From: Anaspis maculata
Taxonomy: Eukaryota > Arthropoda > Insecta > Coleoptera > Scraptiidae
DNA length: 64,000 nt
Direction of reading: 5' to 3'
Assembly: GCA_949128115.1 (NCBI GenBank)
Contig: OX421961.1
Location: 128,839,050 to 128,903,049 of the forward strand
Shown: positions 12,601 through 22,925 of the stretch, in pieces
How the letters are laid out: each line of letters opens with the position of its first letter
How positions within the stretch are numbered: the first letter of the stretch is position 1
Translations under genes and position numbers: made by a program
Notes under the pieces: model-generated
Told to the model about the DNA's origin: nothing
Databases searched by the model: none
What the model saw: only the letters and a program-made list of their open reading frames with translations

Positions 12601-12898
12601 GAATTCAAGCCTTCAAACGTAGCAATTTCTTCGGGGTCCTGTGTTAATAAGTATACGATTCGAGTTTAGTATACAAGTAGGTACCCACCTACTCAGCTAT
12701 AATACCACTGGGAAAAATCATAGGTATTATAGCTGCTACTGGGTTTCAACTGACCGCAAATCGTAGATCGCCAACTGGGATTTGTGCATAGCGAACTTTC
12801 GTGAAACGGTAGTACTTGTTCTCTCCACCGTTGTAGGAGCACTGGAGACCCTGAATGGGGCCTTTGCTTGTGTACGCGAAAACTGGTTTTCCGTTCAT
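660..12898 (-). CDS. Esterase module B (type II), complete, predicted non-catalytic
   Basis: This is a seven-exon carboxylesterase-fold gene of about 550 residues. Exons are 12898-12755, 12638-12471, 12408-12057, 11999-11797, 10678-10394, 10326-10170 and 1003-660, all with GT/AG borders and consistent phases. The start is the MNGKPVF Met, conserved in D and F. No signal peptide or membrane segment is evident, so a cytosolic protein is likely. Landmarks are EDCLFVDI (exon 2), DAGLKDI and FGGCPGN (exon 3), GFNAKE with the acid near residue 323 (exon 5) and AGHGDELAY with His near 440 (exon 7). The nucleophile site reads YGQGLS, with Gly near residue 206 instead of Ser, and the HGG oxyanion motif is VPS. 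Hydrolysis is therefore unlikely. Exon 2 has a variable Lys/Asn/Glu-rich insert. Intron 6 is 9.2 kb because of transposon insertions. Confidence 0.88.
2541..2735 (+). repeat. tRNA-derived SINE
   Basis: The head carries an RNA polymerase III A box (TGGCGCAGGCGG) and a B box (GGTTCGATTCC) spaced as in a tRNA, starting at GGCCCTGTGGCGCAGG. The body follows, and the tail has AATAAA-like simple repeats. The tRNA half is degenerate and lacks a full cloverleaf, so this is a SINE and not a tRNA gene. Confidence 0.8.
3240..3420 (-). repeat. Dispersed repeat family R3, copy 1
   Basis: The sequence (AAATATGTCCCTTTTGAAA, then AAGTGTGCGGAACATAG) recurs in opposite orientation at about 4215-4435 and in the same orientation at 55235-55445. 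No coding capacity is seen. It is probably a non-autonomous transposon piece. Confidence 0.65.
3800..4140 (+). repeat. Dispersed repeat family R4 with TG-rich microsatellite
   Basis: A (TG)n/(TCTG)n tract leads into a block (CCAAACGGTTGATTTGATC ... GTCAAACATAAAAG ... ATGTCATTTGGAAGC) that is repeated in inverted orientation at 59450-59705. It is non-coding. Confidence 0.65.
4215..4435 (+). repeat. Dispersed repeat family R3, copy 2
   Basis: This is the inverse of the copies at 3240 and 55235. It begins with TCTCTCAATCAGGCGCTAC and runs through CTATGTTCCGCACACTTG to a GGGACATATTTGTTTCA-type block. It abuts the palindrome that starts at about 4446. Confidence 0.65.
4446..5665. mobile_element. 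1.2-kb palindromic (foldback) element
   Basis: The left arm (about 4446-4930) and right arm (about 5210-5665) are long inverted repeats of each other across several hundred bases, for example GTTAGCTCATCCCCACC at 4488 and its complement near 5610. The motif ACAGGGTGAAA recurs at intervals of roughly 100-150 bp in each arm. There is no transposase. It is presumably a non-autonomous foldback DNA transposon. Confidence 0.8.
6332..9127. mobile_element. TIR/foldback element with TA target site, with nested insertion
   Basis: The termini are CCGGGTGATCATTTGAAAA and its exact complement, flanked by TA on both sides (6330-6331 and 9128-9129). The same family occurs at 50640-51711. The inner sequence from 8150 onward is itself largely palindromic. 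The left arm is interrupted at about 6416 by another element. TA duplication suggests Tc1/mariner-type mobilisation. No transposase remains. Confidence 0.8.
6416..8096. mobile_element. Nested element with TAGCGCACTTC inverted ends
   Basis: TAGCGCACTTC at 6416 is complemented by GAAGTGCGCTA at 8086-8096. Inside lie a (GTCC)n tract (6459-6502) and a (GTCT)n tract (7562-7584). It breaks the left arm of the surrounding TIR element. The right junction is not clean, so the exact end is uncertain. Confidence 0.5.
11235..11520 (-). pseudogene. Degenerate mariner-type helix-turn-helix (DUF4817-like) transposase fragment
   Basis: Minus-strand frames give NNSIVVTQRVLRYGF followed, after a stop and a frameshift, by KKSTGRPRS and PENPFN. 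These match the N-terminal helix-turn-helix and linker typical of mariner-like transposases and DUF4817 proteins of hemipterans (TQRxFRxxF ... KKSTGRPRSVRTPEN). It lies inside intron 4 of module B and is broken by a stop and a frameshift. Confidence 0.65.
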
Positions 12899-13090
12899 GT
12901 TTACTATATTGCGCGTTTCGGTAATATGTTTCACGAAAGGAAGTTTCAGCTGCAGATACGATGAACTGATGAAGACATTTTTTGTGAAACTGAAAAAATT
13001 CTTGATAAAGCTATTGTAAAATTGCTGAAAAAGACTGACGTCTCACTCGAATGAAAAGGCCGGAGATGAAGGTGACCCATTGGTCACCTA
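12899..13090 (-). promoter_or_regulatory. Upstream region of module B with TCAGT initiator-like site
   Basis: The roughly 190 bp before the start are clearly similar to the stretches before D and F. All three share a TTTTCAGT site (here TCAGT at 12993-12989, minus strand), matching the arthropod initiator, preceded by AGCTTTATCAAGAA. No good TATA box is seen. The conservation suggests promoter plus 5' leader. Confidence 0.45.
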
Positions 13091-13286
13091 TTGCTATACT
13101 TCAATACGATATTGAGGATGTCACGATATCCTCATTTGAACCTGAGCGAGTTCTTGGGGTGGACCACTTCAATCTTTGATCTGTTTACTTTCGTTTTTTT
13201 CTTAAGATTTTAGGAAGCTCTTATCATCAGACCAAAGAGCAAATTATTTGGACCTTTGAATGTGTCTTGTAGTTTTAGTTAGTGTA

Positions 13287-13437
13287 CAGGGTGAGTCATG
13301 AATCGCAAAAATCTATATTTCCTCGAAAATGGCCGTGAACGGTTCTAGAGGTTATAAACAAATAATTCTCATATGAAATTTTCTGCATGCGTTTTTAAAG
13401 AAAACTGGATTTTCAGGATTCACGACTTACCCTGTAT
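13287..13437. mobile_element. Small MITE with TACAGGGTGAGTCATGAATC ends
   Basis: Inverted ends TACAGGGTGAGTC and GACTTACCCTGTA lie about 150 bp apart in the B/C interval. The ACAGGGTG terminus is shared with other elements in the window (23828, 24252). It is non-coding. Confidence 0.6.
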
Positions 13438-13689
13438 TGTGGATAAAATTACAAAACACATTCAAAGGTTTAAAAACATTGCTTCTTGTTCTGTTGAGAA
13501 GGCAGTTCACTAAAATCTTTCGAAATAACGGATATAGAGGGGGTCGAAGGACCACGTTTTGACCCTCAATATTTAAAAAAATAAGAACCCTAAACTTTTT
13601 TTTCAACATTTGTCTAATACTTTTGAAGCATTTCCGTAACTGCGGTTCGATTTTCCACCCCAAAGTTTGCAAACACCCTGTACAATATA

Positions 13690-13974
13690 CCTTTTACCCT
13701 TATTGATGTTATTTTATGTTGTCAATAAACTCTATAAGAAATCTCCAAGCAAATCACACATTCAGTAGACAATAAGAACTGTCAATAGAGAGGAATATAT
13801 CTGATTATTTCTTCCATCTTTCTTTTCAAGAGTTTAATCAAGACTCTTGATCTTGACAGCCCTACTCTTGTCTTGCCTAGAAATTTCAAGACAAGAGTTT
13901 CCAGAGGTCTTTATAAGTCTTGACGTCTTTTCAAGACAAGAGTCTGGAAAGTCTAACTCTAGACGGCAACACTA
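13690..13974. mobile_element. Truncated copy of the hAT element found at 48549-50443 (right end)
   Basis: These bases match 50158-50443, including the CAAGACTCTTGTCTTGA-rich subterminal repeats and the terminal TCTAGACGGCAACACTA. The left end is missing. It joins directly to gypsy LTR-like sequence at 13975. Confidence 0.75.
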
Positions 13975-14242
13975 GTTTCAAAACAATCATCTCAATTACA
14001 TATATCCGAACATGTACGCGAAATTCCTTACACTTGGTGTCAGAAAGCGGTATAATTGAGAGTAATTCAGCCTGCGACTACAGGACGTTTGGAACATTCG
14101 TGATTTGCAAATGCCGGAGACGAGAAGCATGTCAAAGACAGGAGTCGAAGACACTTTGGCGAACATCATGGCGATGATGCAGCAGCAGAAAAGCCTTTGA
14201 GGAGAACAGAAGAAGAAGAAGCGTCTTGAAGAGAAAGACGAG

Positions 14243-14446
14243 TTGAAAAAGCTTCTAGAAGGACAGGAAAAAAGATTGAAAAATATCCTTCAACAACAGC
14301 AAGATCTTCTGCAAGAACAGGAGACTCCACACGAAATGAGACGTCAAAAAGACAAAGAAGAACTCAAGAACCTGCAAGAAGAACAGGAAAGAAAACGCCT
14401 GGAGGAAAGAGAAGAAATATTAGCCACCCACGATCCAACGGAATAG
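14243..14446 (+). pseudogene. Gypsy gag fragment, Gln/Glu/Lys coiled coil
   Basis: The 67 codons are almost entirely Lys, Glu, Gln and Leu in heptad-like order (for example LLEGQEKRLKNILQQQQ). The same coiled-coil type is seen at 48573-48220 (minus) in the larger gypsy element. It is cut by a stop and then joined to integrase sequence by an internal deletion. Confidence 0.65.
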
Positions 14447-14466
14447 TTGTATGGTTCAACCGAACG

Positions 14467-15063
14467 ATGGAGCAGCACCTGTCAAAGGTCGTCGACGAGC
14501 ATCAGCGAGACTGGGGTCGTCATCTGCCGATATTCCTGATGGCGTATCGCGCTGCCATTCACGACACCACAGGGGAAACACCAACACGTGTCCTTTTTGG
14601 TCAGGAGCTTCGCCTCCCCTGCGATTTGCAGTTTGGCACGCTGAAGAATGATCCTAAAGACATCCCCGAATACGTCGACGACCTGCGGCAAAGAATGTGT
14701 GACATTCACGAGTTGGTTCGGAACCGGATTCGAATCGCGACCGACCGAATGAAGACCCGTTACGACTTGAAGGCGAACTCCACGGGATTTCAGGCTGGTG
14801 ACCTGGTCTGGTTGAACAATCCTCAACGCAAGAAGGGAAGGTTTCCGAAGTTGCATCCGTCGTGGGAAGGACTGTACACGGTAGCCGAGAGGATTAACGA
14901 CGTCGTGTACCGAATCCAGCAAGCCCCAAGAGCTAAGATAAAAGTTGTCCGCTTTGATCGCTTTGCACGTTACTCCGGGAGTAATGATGAGCCTATTCGG
15001 GACGAACAGGCTCAAGAGGGAGGCAGTGTTATGATGGGATATAATGTATTTTGCATCATTTGA
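14467..15063 (+). pseudogene. Ty3/gypsy integrase, C-terminal part
   Basis: The 198 codons begin with a degenerate core end (HQRDWGRHLPIFLMAYR) followed by the TTGETPTRVLFGQELRLP motif typical of gypsy integrases. The C-terminal chromatin/DNA-binding region follows (GDLVWLNNP, then KLHPSWEGLYTV). The zinc-binding domain and the first two catalytic acidic residues are absent, so the protein cannot work alone. It lies between modules C and B. Confidence 0.85.
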
Positions 15064-15383
15064 AGTTACTTCAAAACTTATTTCAGAAATTGCTTCCAAT
15101 GATATAGGACGTTCCCTGAAAAATAGCATGCACTTCACACACAATCACACAAATCTGGTGATTCATTCAAAATTTTATGTCAAGAAATTAATTTCTCTGA
15201 CAAACAATGACAGGAGAGGTCAATGATAAATACAGAATAACAGCCTGAGACTCCACTTTACAAGATTAGGCGAAAGTTGAAAGGCATTGTTTAAACTAAA
15301 CAAGTAGGTAAATAAGTGGTATCCACAGTTGAATCACATTTTAAAATACACAAATATACAGCAATACTGGATGGGTTTCTTCC

Positions 15384-18300
15384 TCATCTACGTTTCTTTG
15401 TCCTGTTTTTGTCCGGCCGGTTTTCCCTGCTTTCGGACTCGGGCATCTTCAGCGACCCCGAGAAGAATTTCAAGCCGATGAGGTTCTCCCAGAATTTGAA
15501 CCGCATCACTTCATCTTGTGGCACCTTGTCGTAAGACACGTTACTGTTGTTGATGTGTAAACAATGACTCAGGCTCTTTCCGATTGGTCTCCACTCCACG
15601 TCCAGCAGTTCATTGCGTTTTTCCGGATTGGGGTTTCCAGTCCTAGCAAATTGGACCCACAGCTTGGTCATCCTTTTGACAACCAGGTCACTCAAGGAAT
15701 CTTTGGTGACCGTTGTTGTGACCGGCGTTTTGAAAATGTAGCCCAGTTCATCCGCGTGGACTGCGTCTGAAAATTACTGTTTTATGTTCCAGCTCTGAAA
15801 CTCATCACGACTTCAACGAAAATATAATGAACCTACAGGGGTACAGGGCAATTCGATTCAGTGGCAATCCTTGGTGGCAATTCACTGTAAACTTTTAATT
15901 ACTGGTTCAAAGTGAGTTCACACTGTTTACAGATAACATATTTCAAAGGGTGGGGAAGCAATTAACGGAAAAATGGACAACCTGGCAGAAAACATAGTTC
16001 AGAAAAAATCCGAACAATGATTCTCTGCTCGCGTTGCTCAATAAAATGGAACAAACGAAACTGAAATGATTCCGTAACTGTGTGATGAAAAGTCAAATGA
16101 TGAGTTTGGGTCTTGAAGTTTCGGAAATGTGACTGATCAATAATTTGCAACGCGAAGGCCAAGATCTGAGAAGTAAGGAGTAATTGGCGGAATCTTTCAA
16201 ATTAATTATGCGAAAATGGGGAGAGTCTCCAAGGATATGTTCGGGAGCACATATGAGTGTAAAAATATAATCAAAGAAATTGTGAATTTGGTTGTTTGCC
16301 TCTTGGTTTGCTGCATACATCGTGCATAAGAACGCCAAGGTGTATAATACTACGTGATGAATTATGGTTAGCATTACCAAAGGAAATGTAATCGTATAGT
16401 CTTGCTGTGAAGTTGTAGTCAAGGTTGACTCCAAATCTGTATAGGTAGACATTTTTCTGAGCCATCGTTTTAGCAAAATGTGCCGCCAAAGCTACAGTTC
16501 CTATTGTGTAGTTGAGATCAGAAAGTATCTGAAAAACTGGAAACATCACTATAATGCGTAAGAAAGTTGATGGCTTACAAACATTTTCAATGATGTCTCG
16601 TCTGGAATCTTCCTTCGCCTTCTCAGTTATGGCAATGGTTCTGTAACATTCGATGGCTTCATTGACTGTTGTATGTAAAGTTGGATCTGGTAAATTCTGA
16701 GCGAGTGGTCCCCAATTTATGATGGCACATAAGAGAAGCTCCTGCGTGCCTTCGTCGTATGCTTCCCGAGTGATCCGGTCTATAAAACCTTCGAGTGAAT
16801 TATAACCAATCAGCACAGGCATTGCCGTGTCATAGCTGACCGCCGTCGAAAGAGCTCGCAAATGCTTCGGGCGGAGTACTTGGTCGCCCTGGGCCTGTTT
16901 GAATTCAAGTCGGTAAAAAAATCCGTATTGTCTTTTGCAATGGTACTTGCTTCATTCGATATCGAATAGTCACATTCTAGAAGCTTTTCTACAGGTATTC
17001 TACGTAACAGCTCGATGCAAAATTTGTCGTCCTCATCGATTTTTCCCGAAATTCTATCTACTAAAGATCGGACTCCATAGCACATATTAGGAAGAGCAAT
17101 GCCTGTGAAGTGTTCCATGCTACTGCTTAATATCATTTTGTGGAATAAGTCATCTAAGGAAAAAAAGAATATTTTGGAATGCATTAGAGCAATAGGAATA
17201 TCAGGAAGTTGTAAGAGTATTGGGAGTTCCATTAGATTTCTTTTTTTTTTTCTGTAAGCTAATAATGGTCTTCAAAGAGTATTCGTAAAGCAGCGTTCAT
17301 AATGGCTGTTTACTTCAACTTATTTCGTAGCCGTAAAACTTCAACAGTTAAAAATCAGTGTTTTGGTTCACAATGGGATGTTAACTTATGCCGTTATGCC
17401 GTTCTGTCAAACTTGTCCGACATTCAAGTTCTACATCCAAGATCAAGGGACTTGGTACCAACTAATACTACTAGCTAGTAGTCCCACTATTATACTACCA
17501 GTTACGAGTACTACCCACCCCGCAAACCTTCAAGTCTGTGTATATTTCATATCATAGACCGTGGTCCATACTGTCAAGTTTACACCCTACATCCTACGGC
17601 ATACGGCATAAGTTACCGGCCATTATGAACGAAACTTAAGAGTTCTACTGAAAACTTCATCCCAGAACCACATAACAGCGTATCTGAAATCTACGTGCTG
17701 AAGGCTGCAATGAGATTGGAGTTCATGTTCAGATTTCAGAAGAAAAAAAAATCAAAATTGGTCGAAACTTTAGCACACGCACTTTTTGTGTTTTTTGCGG
17801 CAATCATTCGTACGTAGGTGGCACCCGTCCCTTGCCCGTAAGCCGTGACATTGTCGGAACACCCTCCGAAATACTGGATTTCATTTTTGACAAAGCGAAA
17901 AGCCTTGACTATATCCTGGACTCCGGCGTCGATAGGCACATCGAGCTCGGCATTTGGCTTCTCGAAAGCTGTGAAACCCAAAATGTCACGTCTGTACGAC
18001 AACACTACAAGCACCACGTCTTCCTGCAACAAAAACTGCGGCCCATAAAGATCTTCGCTCCTGTAAGTTTCCGCTTCGGGACTTAACCAGCCTGGCACAA
18101 AGACTATGACTGGTCTGGTGTACTCCTTAGGAGACTCATCCTTGCATGTGACCTGGATATCAGAGGTATTTTTAGAATTTGTTCAACAAGGAATCTGAAC
18201 CTCATGCACCTCTGGAGTATAAATGTGAAGAAAAAGGTGATCCTCTAGGCCGTATCTTCCGTTTTCGTCCAATTTGAATTTGTTTAAGTCTTCAAAGGAG

Positions 18301-18797
18301 CTGATATCTTTCGGTGCCTGAAACAACTTTCATTGAGAACTGTAGAATAATATCTCACCATAGTTTGTTATAACTATATTGGCGGGTGGGGGTTACGAGC
18401 GAACAGATCTATAGCCCATATAATAAGCTATCGGTTTAACCACGGTAAAAATCGCAGTGAAAATACAGATGAACTAAGAAAATCTGCACAGCCTGCATCT
18501 GAGATTTTGAGCCTGTCCCTGTATTTCTCCAGGTTGAAACGTGAAAAAAGTGGTCGCCATTCCATTCCTCACCCGCCAAAAAAGCTAAGAAAGACCATAC
18601 TCACCGCAAATCTTAGATCTCCAATTGGTACTTTTGCGTACGGCACGTGCTGAAAGCTGTAGTAACGATTATCATCGTAGATAAAGACATCACCTTTGAT
18701 TGAACCTTTGCTAGTATGAGCAAAAATCTCGCCTATCGGTTCTTCTTCTTCTGGTAAAATTTTATACGAGTCTATTGGCACCCGGAAAAGGTTCGAC
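15384..18797 (-). CDS. Esterase module C (type I), predicted non-catalytic
   Basis: This is a seven-exon carboxylesterase-fold module. Exons are 18797-18605, 18317-18210, 18152-17783, 17153 to about 16950, about 16873-16583, 16528-16378 and 15766-15384. Exon 1 has no ATG, and its frame hits TGA upstream. The only entry seen is splicing, perhaps from module D. Landmarks are EDHLFLHIY, DAGVQDI, FGGCSDN, LIGYNSLEG (acid kept) and AVHADELGY (His kept). The nucleophile site is YGQGTG, with Gly for Ser. The C-terminus has a basic tail (KNRTKKRR). The exon 4/5 border is irregular: no phase-0 donor like that of E is present, and only a shifted acceptor keeps the frame, so a mild defect is possible. 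The 3' flank matches that of E to about 15165. Confidence 0.78.
17230..17760. repeat. Extra sequence in intron 3 of module C with TTCATAATGGC inverted repeat
   Basis: Intron 3 here is about 630 bp against about 100 bp in module E. The surplus holds TTCATAATGGC at about 17298 and its complement near 17620, consistent with a small TIR element. No target duplication was identified. Confidence 0.4.
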
Positions 18798-18854
18798 CTC
18801 GAAACATTTACTCATGAAAATAGAAATGAAAGCTATATAATTTTTGCTCAGTAC
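18798..18854 (-). other. Candidate 57-nt mini-intron joining modules D and C
   Basis: This has the same layout as at 610-666: GTACTG begins inside the final Lys codon of D, before TGA. The AG here is TTTCGAG, a less favoured acceptor. Removal would join D and C in frame. Confidence 0.35.
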
Positions 18855-21373
18855 TTGTCCTCCTCATCCTCCAAGTTCTCGTTCTCTTCAAGTCCGGAAA
18901 AAATCTTGATGCCGTAAATTTCTCCGCAGAATCGAAATCGGTCTTTTTCGAAATCCGTGAACTCAAGGTAGGCCGCACCTTTGGAGTCGATTTCGAAATA
19001 ATGAGTCAGCCGTTCTCCAACTGGCTCCCATGTCTCATTGTAACTGTTCAGTGGATTGGGGTTTCCGGTCCTGGCAAACCGAGCCCAGATTCCGGTCATT
19101 AGCTTGATGACCTTTTCTTCAGCCGAGTTTTTTTGCACACTCTGTTCGTCGTTTTTGAAGATGTAGGCTAATTCGTCACCGTGTCCGGTACCTGCACAAG
19201 AGCCCCAAAGAAGTTAATTATAACCACATTGTATCAATGGCTTTTTTCGGCTGGAGCACAGCATACTTGGACGCCAGATTTAAAAAAACACCCGTTACTA
19301 AAACTAAGGTGAAATAAAATACAAGGTGGAAGAAAAATAAATGCATTTTGAGTTGAGCAGTTTTTTCTACTGAAACCTGCTCCAATTGAAACTTCATTTG
19401 ATCACCCGATAATAATTGTAATTGGTAATGGTGGGCACCTTCGTAACTTGATCTGTCTTCGATGAACTTTTTTGTGTAGTTGAGTCCGAGCTCAACAGAG
19501 AACTTGTACAGATATACGTTTTCCGGATCCATGTCTTGAGCTAGATTGCTGGCCAAATGTAAGATTCCTATGACGTAGCTGATGTCCGTCTCGATCTAAG
19601 AAACCAAATACCGTCTTCAGTTTCCAAGAAACTCTCTTTAAAGAAATATCAGAGACATACCACTTGCCGTAAGCTTTGATGTGTGTAGCCAAATTCGACC
19701 ATGCTTGCTATGTAAATTGTTTGGATCATTATAGCTGTCTTGTTGGCCTCTTCTTCTGTCGACTGAGTTTGAGTGAGCCACAGTAATTTTTCTAAACATT
19801 CCAGGTAGCGCCTTGCAGTATCGACTACTATTTCGATTAGTGCCTCATTTGCGTTGAATCCAATTAGGACTGGTATTCGCTCTTCGTAAGTGTCCCCTTG
19901 AACCGCAAGCAAGTTGTTCTTCCGTCCAACTCTCCGGTTTTCTACCTGAAATATATAAATGCTGGAGATCTGGAGTAGTTGGGCCTCGAGTTAGGCGGTT
20001 AATTCGAATCAAAAATTTGATGAAGAATCCACGACTTTCCCTTATAGAAAATTTGGAAGAAATCTGCCGAGTGGTGTTCCTGTAGGGAATCTCCCAAAAA
20101 GTGTCACCTTAATTTTTGACTGACTTAAGTCTGCAATAATAGCGAAGTGATCATTTCAGATAGTTCAATCCAAAAACGAACGACATACAAGAGATCGCAT
20201 GGGGAATAGGCGGTAAAATTTGTTTTTTGATCAAGGTTTGTCTCTCTCTTTAGTCTCTACAGTAGTAAGTTAAACTTACCCCGAAGATTGGATCAGAACA
20301 AGCTATCAACTTTTCCACTGGCACTTTGCGTAGATACTCAACACAAGCTTTGTCGTCGTCAAATTCTTCGTCAGGACCAATCCTTTCGGCCACTTGCCTG
20401 AGGTCGTACTGATACCGTTGCAAAGTATGTTTCATGCTGTGTTCCATGCTGCTGCTCAATATCATTTTATGGAAATATTTACCTGGTCAAGATATCCATA
20501 TAACCATAGTTTTGACCGTCTAGCCCACAACAAACTTACCAGAGTAAGGGTCCATGGTTAACCATCGTATGTATGCACAACTCAAGCCTTGTCCGTAGGC
20601 GGTGATGTTGCCAGGACATCCCCCGAAATGTCTTATTTCGTTCTTTACAAATTCGAAGCCTTTGATTATGTCTTTGAGTCCGGCATCGCCGTGAATGTTG
20701 AGCTCATTGTTTGGTTTTTGAAAGCCTGTGAAACCAAAAATGTCTCTTCTGTGTAACAGCACGACGAGCACAACGTCTTCAGCCATTAAGAATTCTCCTC
20801 CATAAGAGACTTCAAATTTTTCGGGTAGCGCACTGGGCACAAACACTATAACTGGTCTGGTGTAGTTTTCGTCAGACTTGTCAGGTCGCACCTGTGAAGC
20901 AAGTGCATTGAGAGTTTCATTACCAGGTAATTAACTAACCTCTGGTGTATAAATGTCCACAAAAAGACAATCTTCGATGTTCTTTTCGTCAGTCTCCCCC
21001 TTGTTATGTCTCTTGACGTTTTTCTTCTTTCTCCTTCTGGTGTATTCCTTGATGTTGTCACTATCACCAAAATTCAAGCCTTCAACCGTAGAAATTTCCA
21101 AGGAAATTTCTTCAGGGTCCTATGTTATTAAGTACAACTTGAGTTAGGTATACTCGTACATTTAGCTACTTAGCTATAAAACCACATGAGAAAAATAAAT
21201 ATTGTAGCTACTACTGAGTTACTACTGACCGCAAATCGTAGATCACCAACTGGCATTTGTGCATAGCGAATTTTTGTGAAACTGTAGTACTTGTCTTTTC
21301 CACCACTGTAGGAGCACAGAAAGCCCTGAACAGTGCCTTTGCTTGTGTGCACGAAAACTCGTTCTCTGTTCAT
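18848..21373 (-). CDS. Esterase module D (type II), complete, predicted non-catalytic
   Basis: This is the most compact type II gene, with seven exons: 21373-21230, 21119-20940, 20891-20540, 20482-20280, 19945-19661, 19595-19439 and 19191-18848. It encodes about 554 residues. The start is the Met of MNRERVF, since an in-frame stop lies upstream. Exon 2 carries a Lys/Arg-rich insert (RRRKKKNVKR) before EDCLFVDI. Exon 3 contains DAGLKDI, FGGCPGN and YGQGLS, the last replacing the catalytic Ser with Gly. GFNANE (exon 5) and GHGDELAY (exon 7) keep the acid and His. No signal peptide is seen. Introns are short apart from intron 4 (about 330 bp), and all splice sites are canonical except the weak GTGCCC donor of exon 6. 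The closely similar exon lengths of B and F support the model. Confidence 0.9.
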
Positions 21374-21610
21374 GTTTATCACCTATATTGTGCGTTTCGG
21401 TGATATATTTCACGGAAAGAAGTTTTAGCTGCAGATAATATGTTGAATCAATAAATAAATTTTTTGTGCGACTGAAAAATTCTTGATAAAGCTATCATGA
21501 AATTGCTGAAAAAAGCCTCACCCGAGGCCTGACCTCTCACTCTAATAAGAAGGCCGAAAATATAGGCAACCCATTATGCTTAATTTTGCATCCAAAAATT
21601 TATTTCTCCC
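21374..21610 (-). promoter_or_regulatory. Upstream region of module D with TCAGT initiator-like site
   Basis: It is similar over about 230 bp to the stretch before F (38267-38480) and over about 190 bp to that before B. TCAGT is at 21475-21471 on the minus strand, preceded by AGCTTTATCAAGAA. The similarity to F ends near TTTGCATCC. Confidence 0.45.
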
Positions 21611-21612
21611 AC

Positions 21613-21840
21613 GGATTTGATTTTGCTGTTGCCGCTGATTCTTCAGATGAAATTTTTCTTAGATGACTGTGAGAACAATCCCACTGAGAGCAGCATCTCA
21701 AGTTTTTCTGAGAAGTTTGAACAAGAAAACGACTTCATATAGTTTTCTATCAATTTAAGCTACGATTACTGTATCTAGAGTAAACTAATAGTTACTAGAG
21801 GAAGCAAATAATCATGAATATTTCACTTTTGCAGGTTTTT
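21613..21840 (-). repeat. LINE-like 3' fragment
   Basis: The stretch around AATCCCACTGAGAGCAGCATCTC resembles 42460-42620 (CCCACTGATAGCAGTATCTC), where the sequence leads into a LINE-type 3' end. It is short, degenerate and non-coding. From 21840 to 22330 I see nothing recognisable. Confidence 0.4.
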
Positions 21841-22329
21841 GGATTTGCTGTCTCCAGCCAGTCTTCAAACCAGTTGAGGTTCCCCTCGAGGTTCCCATAG
21901 CCAGATTCTATAATGAGGTGAGTATAACGTGTATTTTTGTTAATAGACAATTTTGACTTTTTGATCGATCAGCGGTTGAATTTGAGACAGAAAATTGCGT
22001 TTATTGAATGAAATAAACATTTGAATGGATCACCGTAGTTTACCAATCATCCAAATGAAATACCTATCTTATCGTCAAATTGACCTGCCGTGCAATTTTT
22101 TTTTTTGCCAAGGACAAGAATCATGCCACAACTCAACTGCTCATCACTGAAGCTACTGTTATGACAATCAAAGCCGTGGAATCGAAATGTGTATATGTCC
22201 TAAGTCAAGTGATTCTCAAAAGATGACGCTAGTCATTCAATTCATACGTGAGAACTGAGCTTATCTCTATTAAGGCGTTCGCTGTTTTTTGAATTATAAA
22301 TATAGTTCCGAATGGCTCGAAATGGAGGA

Positions 22330-22800
22330 GGATCTATGAAAATTGACCGCTGTACCTGGATCCGGTCCACCTGGGCCGCCGTTTGTTTTCGACTTGTTGC
22401 ATCCGTTGCCGACTGTTTTAGCGGGTCTGTTAGAGTAGAGTTTTGACCCACTTTGAGGATGCTGAGTTGAGACGCGCTGATGCTGCGTTTCGACCCACCT
22501 GGAGAACGTGGAGTTGAGACCCTGGTTATGTGTCTTGATCTATCTGGAGTATGTCGAGTTGAGATACATTGATGGTGCGTTTCGATCCCCGCCTCTCTCA
22601 AAGACTTGTAGTTGAGACCCATCCATGATGAGTTTTGACCCACCTGGAGGCTGATGAGCTGCTACTTTTTGACCAGTCACGACCCACCTCTAGGATGTTG
22701 AGTTGAGACTCTTGTATGACGAGTTTCGATTCGCCAGCGGGAGATGAGTTGTAACCCGTTGATGATGAGTTTTGACTCCTCTTTGGATAGTTTATCTGGG
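22330..22800. repeat. Degenerate tandem repeat, GAGTTTTGACCCACCT type
   Basis: Imperfect units of roughly 60 bp alternate GTTGAGAC and GAGTTTTGACCCACCT blocks. Relatives occur at 26800-26960 and 57290-57810. The first 100 bp (22336-22440) are also repeated inverted near 59070-59165. Long open frames here are repeat artefacts. Confidence 0.6.
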
Positions 22801-22925
22801 TGCTTGGACAATTCGTCCCACGGACAATCCGTAGCGGACAATTCGTCGCGGAAAATTCGTCCCGCGGACAATTCGTCTCACGAACAGTTCGTCCCGCGGA
22901 CAATTCGTCCCACGGAGAATTCGTC
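22797..22925. repeat. Minisatellite GGACAATTCGTC(C/G)C
   Basis: About eight units of 15-17 bp carry the core GGACAATTCGTC. The same minisatellite occurs at 59880-60005. Both lie beside the CACAAGGGGGCTC satellite. Confidence 0.75.

Larger units (their letters stand above)
13975..15165 (+). mobile_element. Deleted Ty3/gypsy remnant (LTR end, PBS, gag piece, integrase end, PPT)
   Basis: The order is the end of a 5' LTR (GTACGCGAAATTCCTTACA), a primer-binding-type TTGGTGTCAGAAAGCGG at 14033, coiled-coil gag sequence (14243-14443), the integrase C-terminus (14467-15063), a purine-rich tract (about 15013-15026) and a 3' LTR start (TGTTATGATGGG at 15027). Protease through mid-integrase is deleted. 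LTR and gag relate to the larger element at 44209-52127. The right limit is set where the 3' flank shared by modules C and E begins. Confidence 0.75.
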
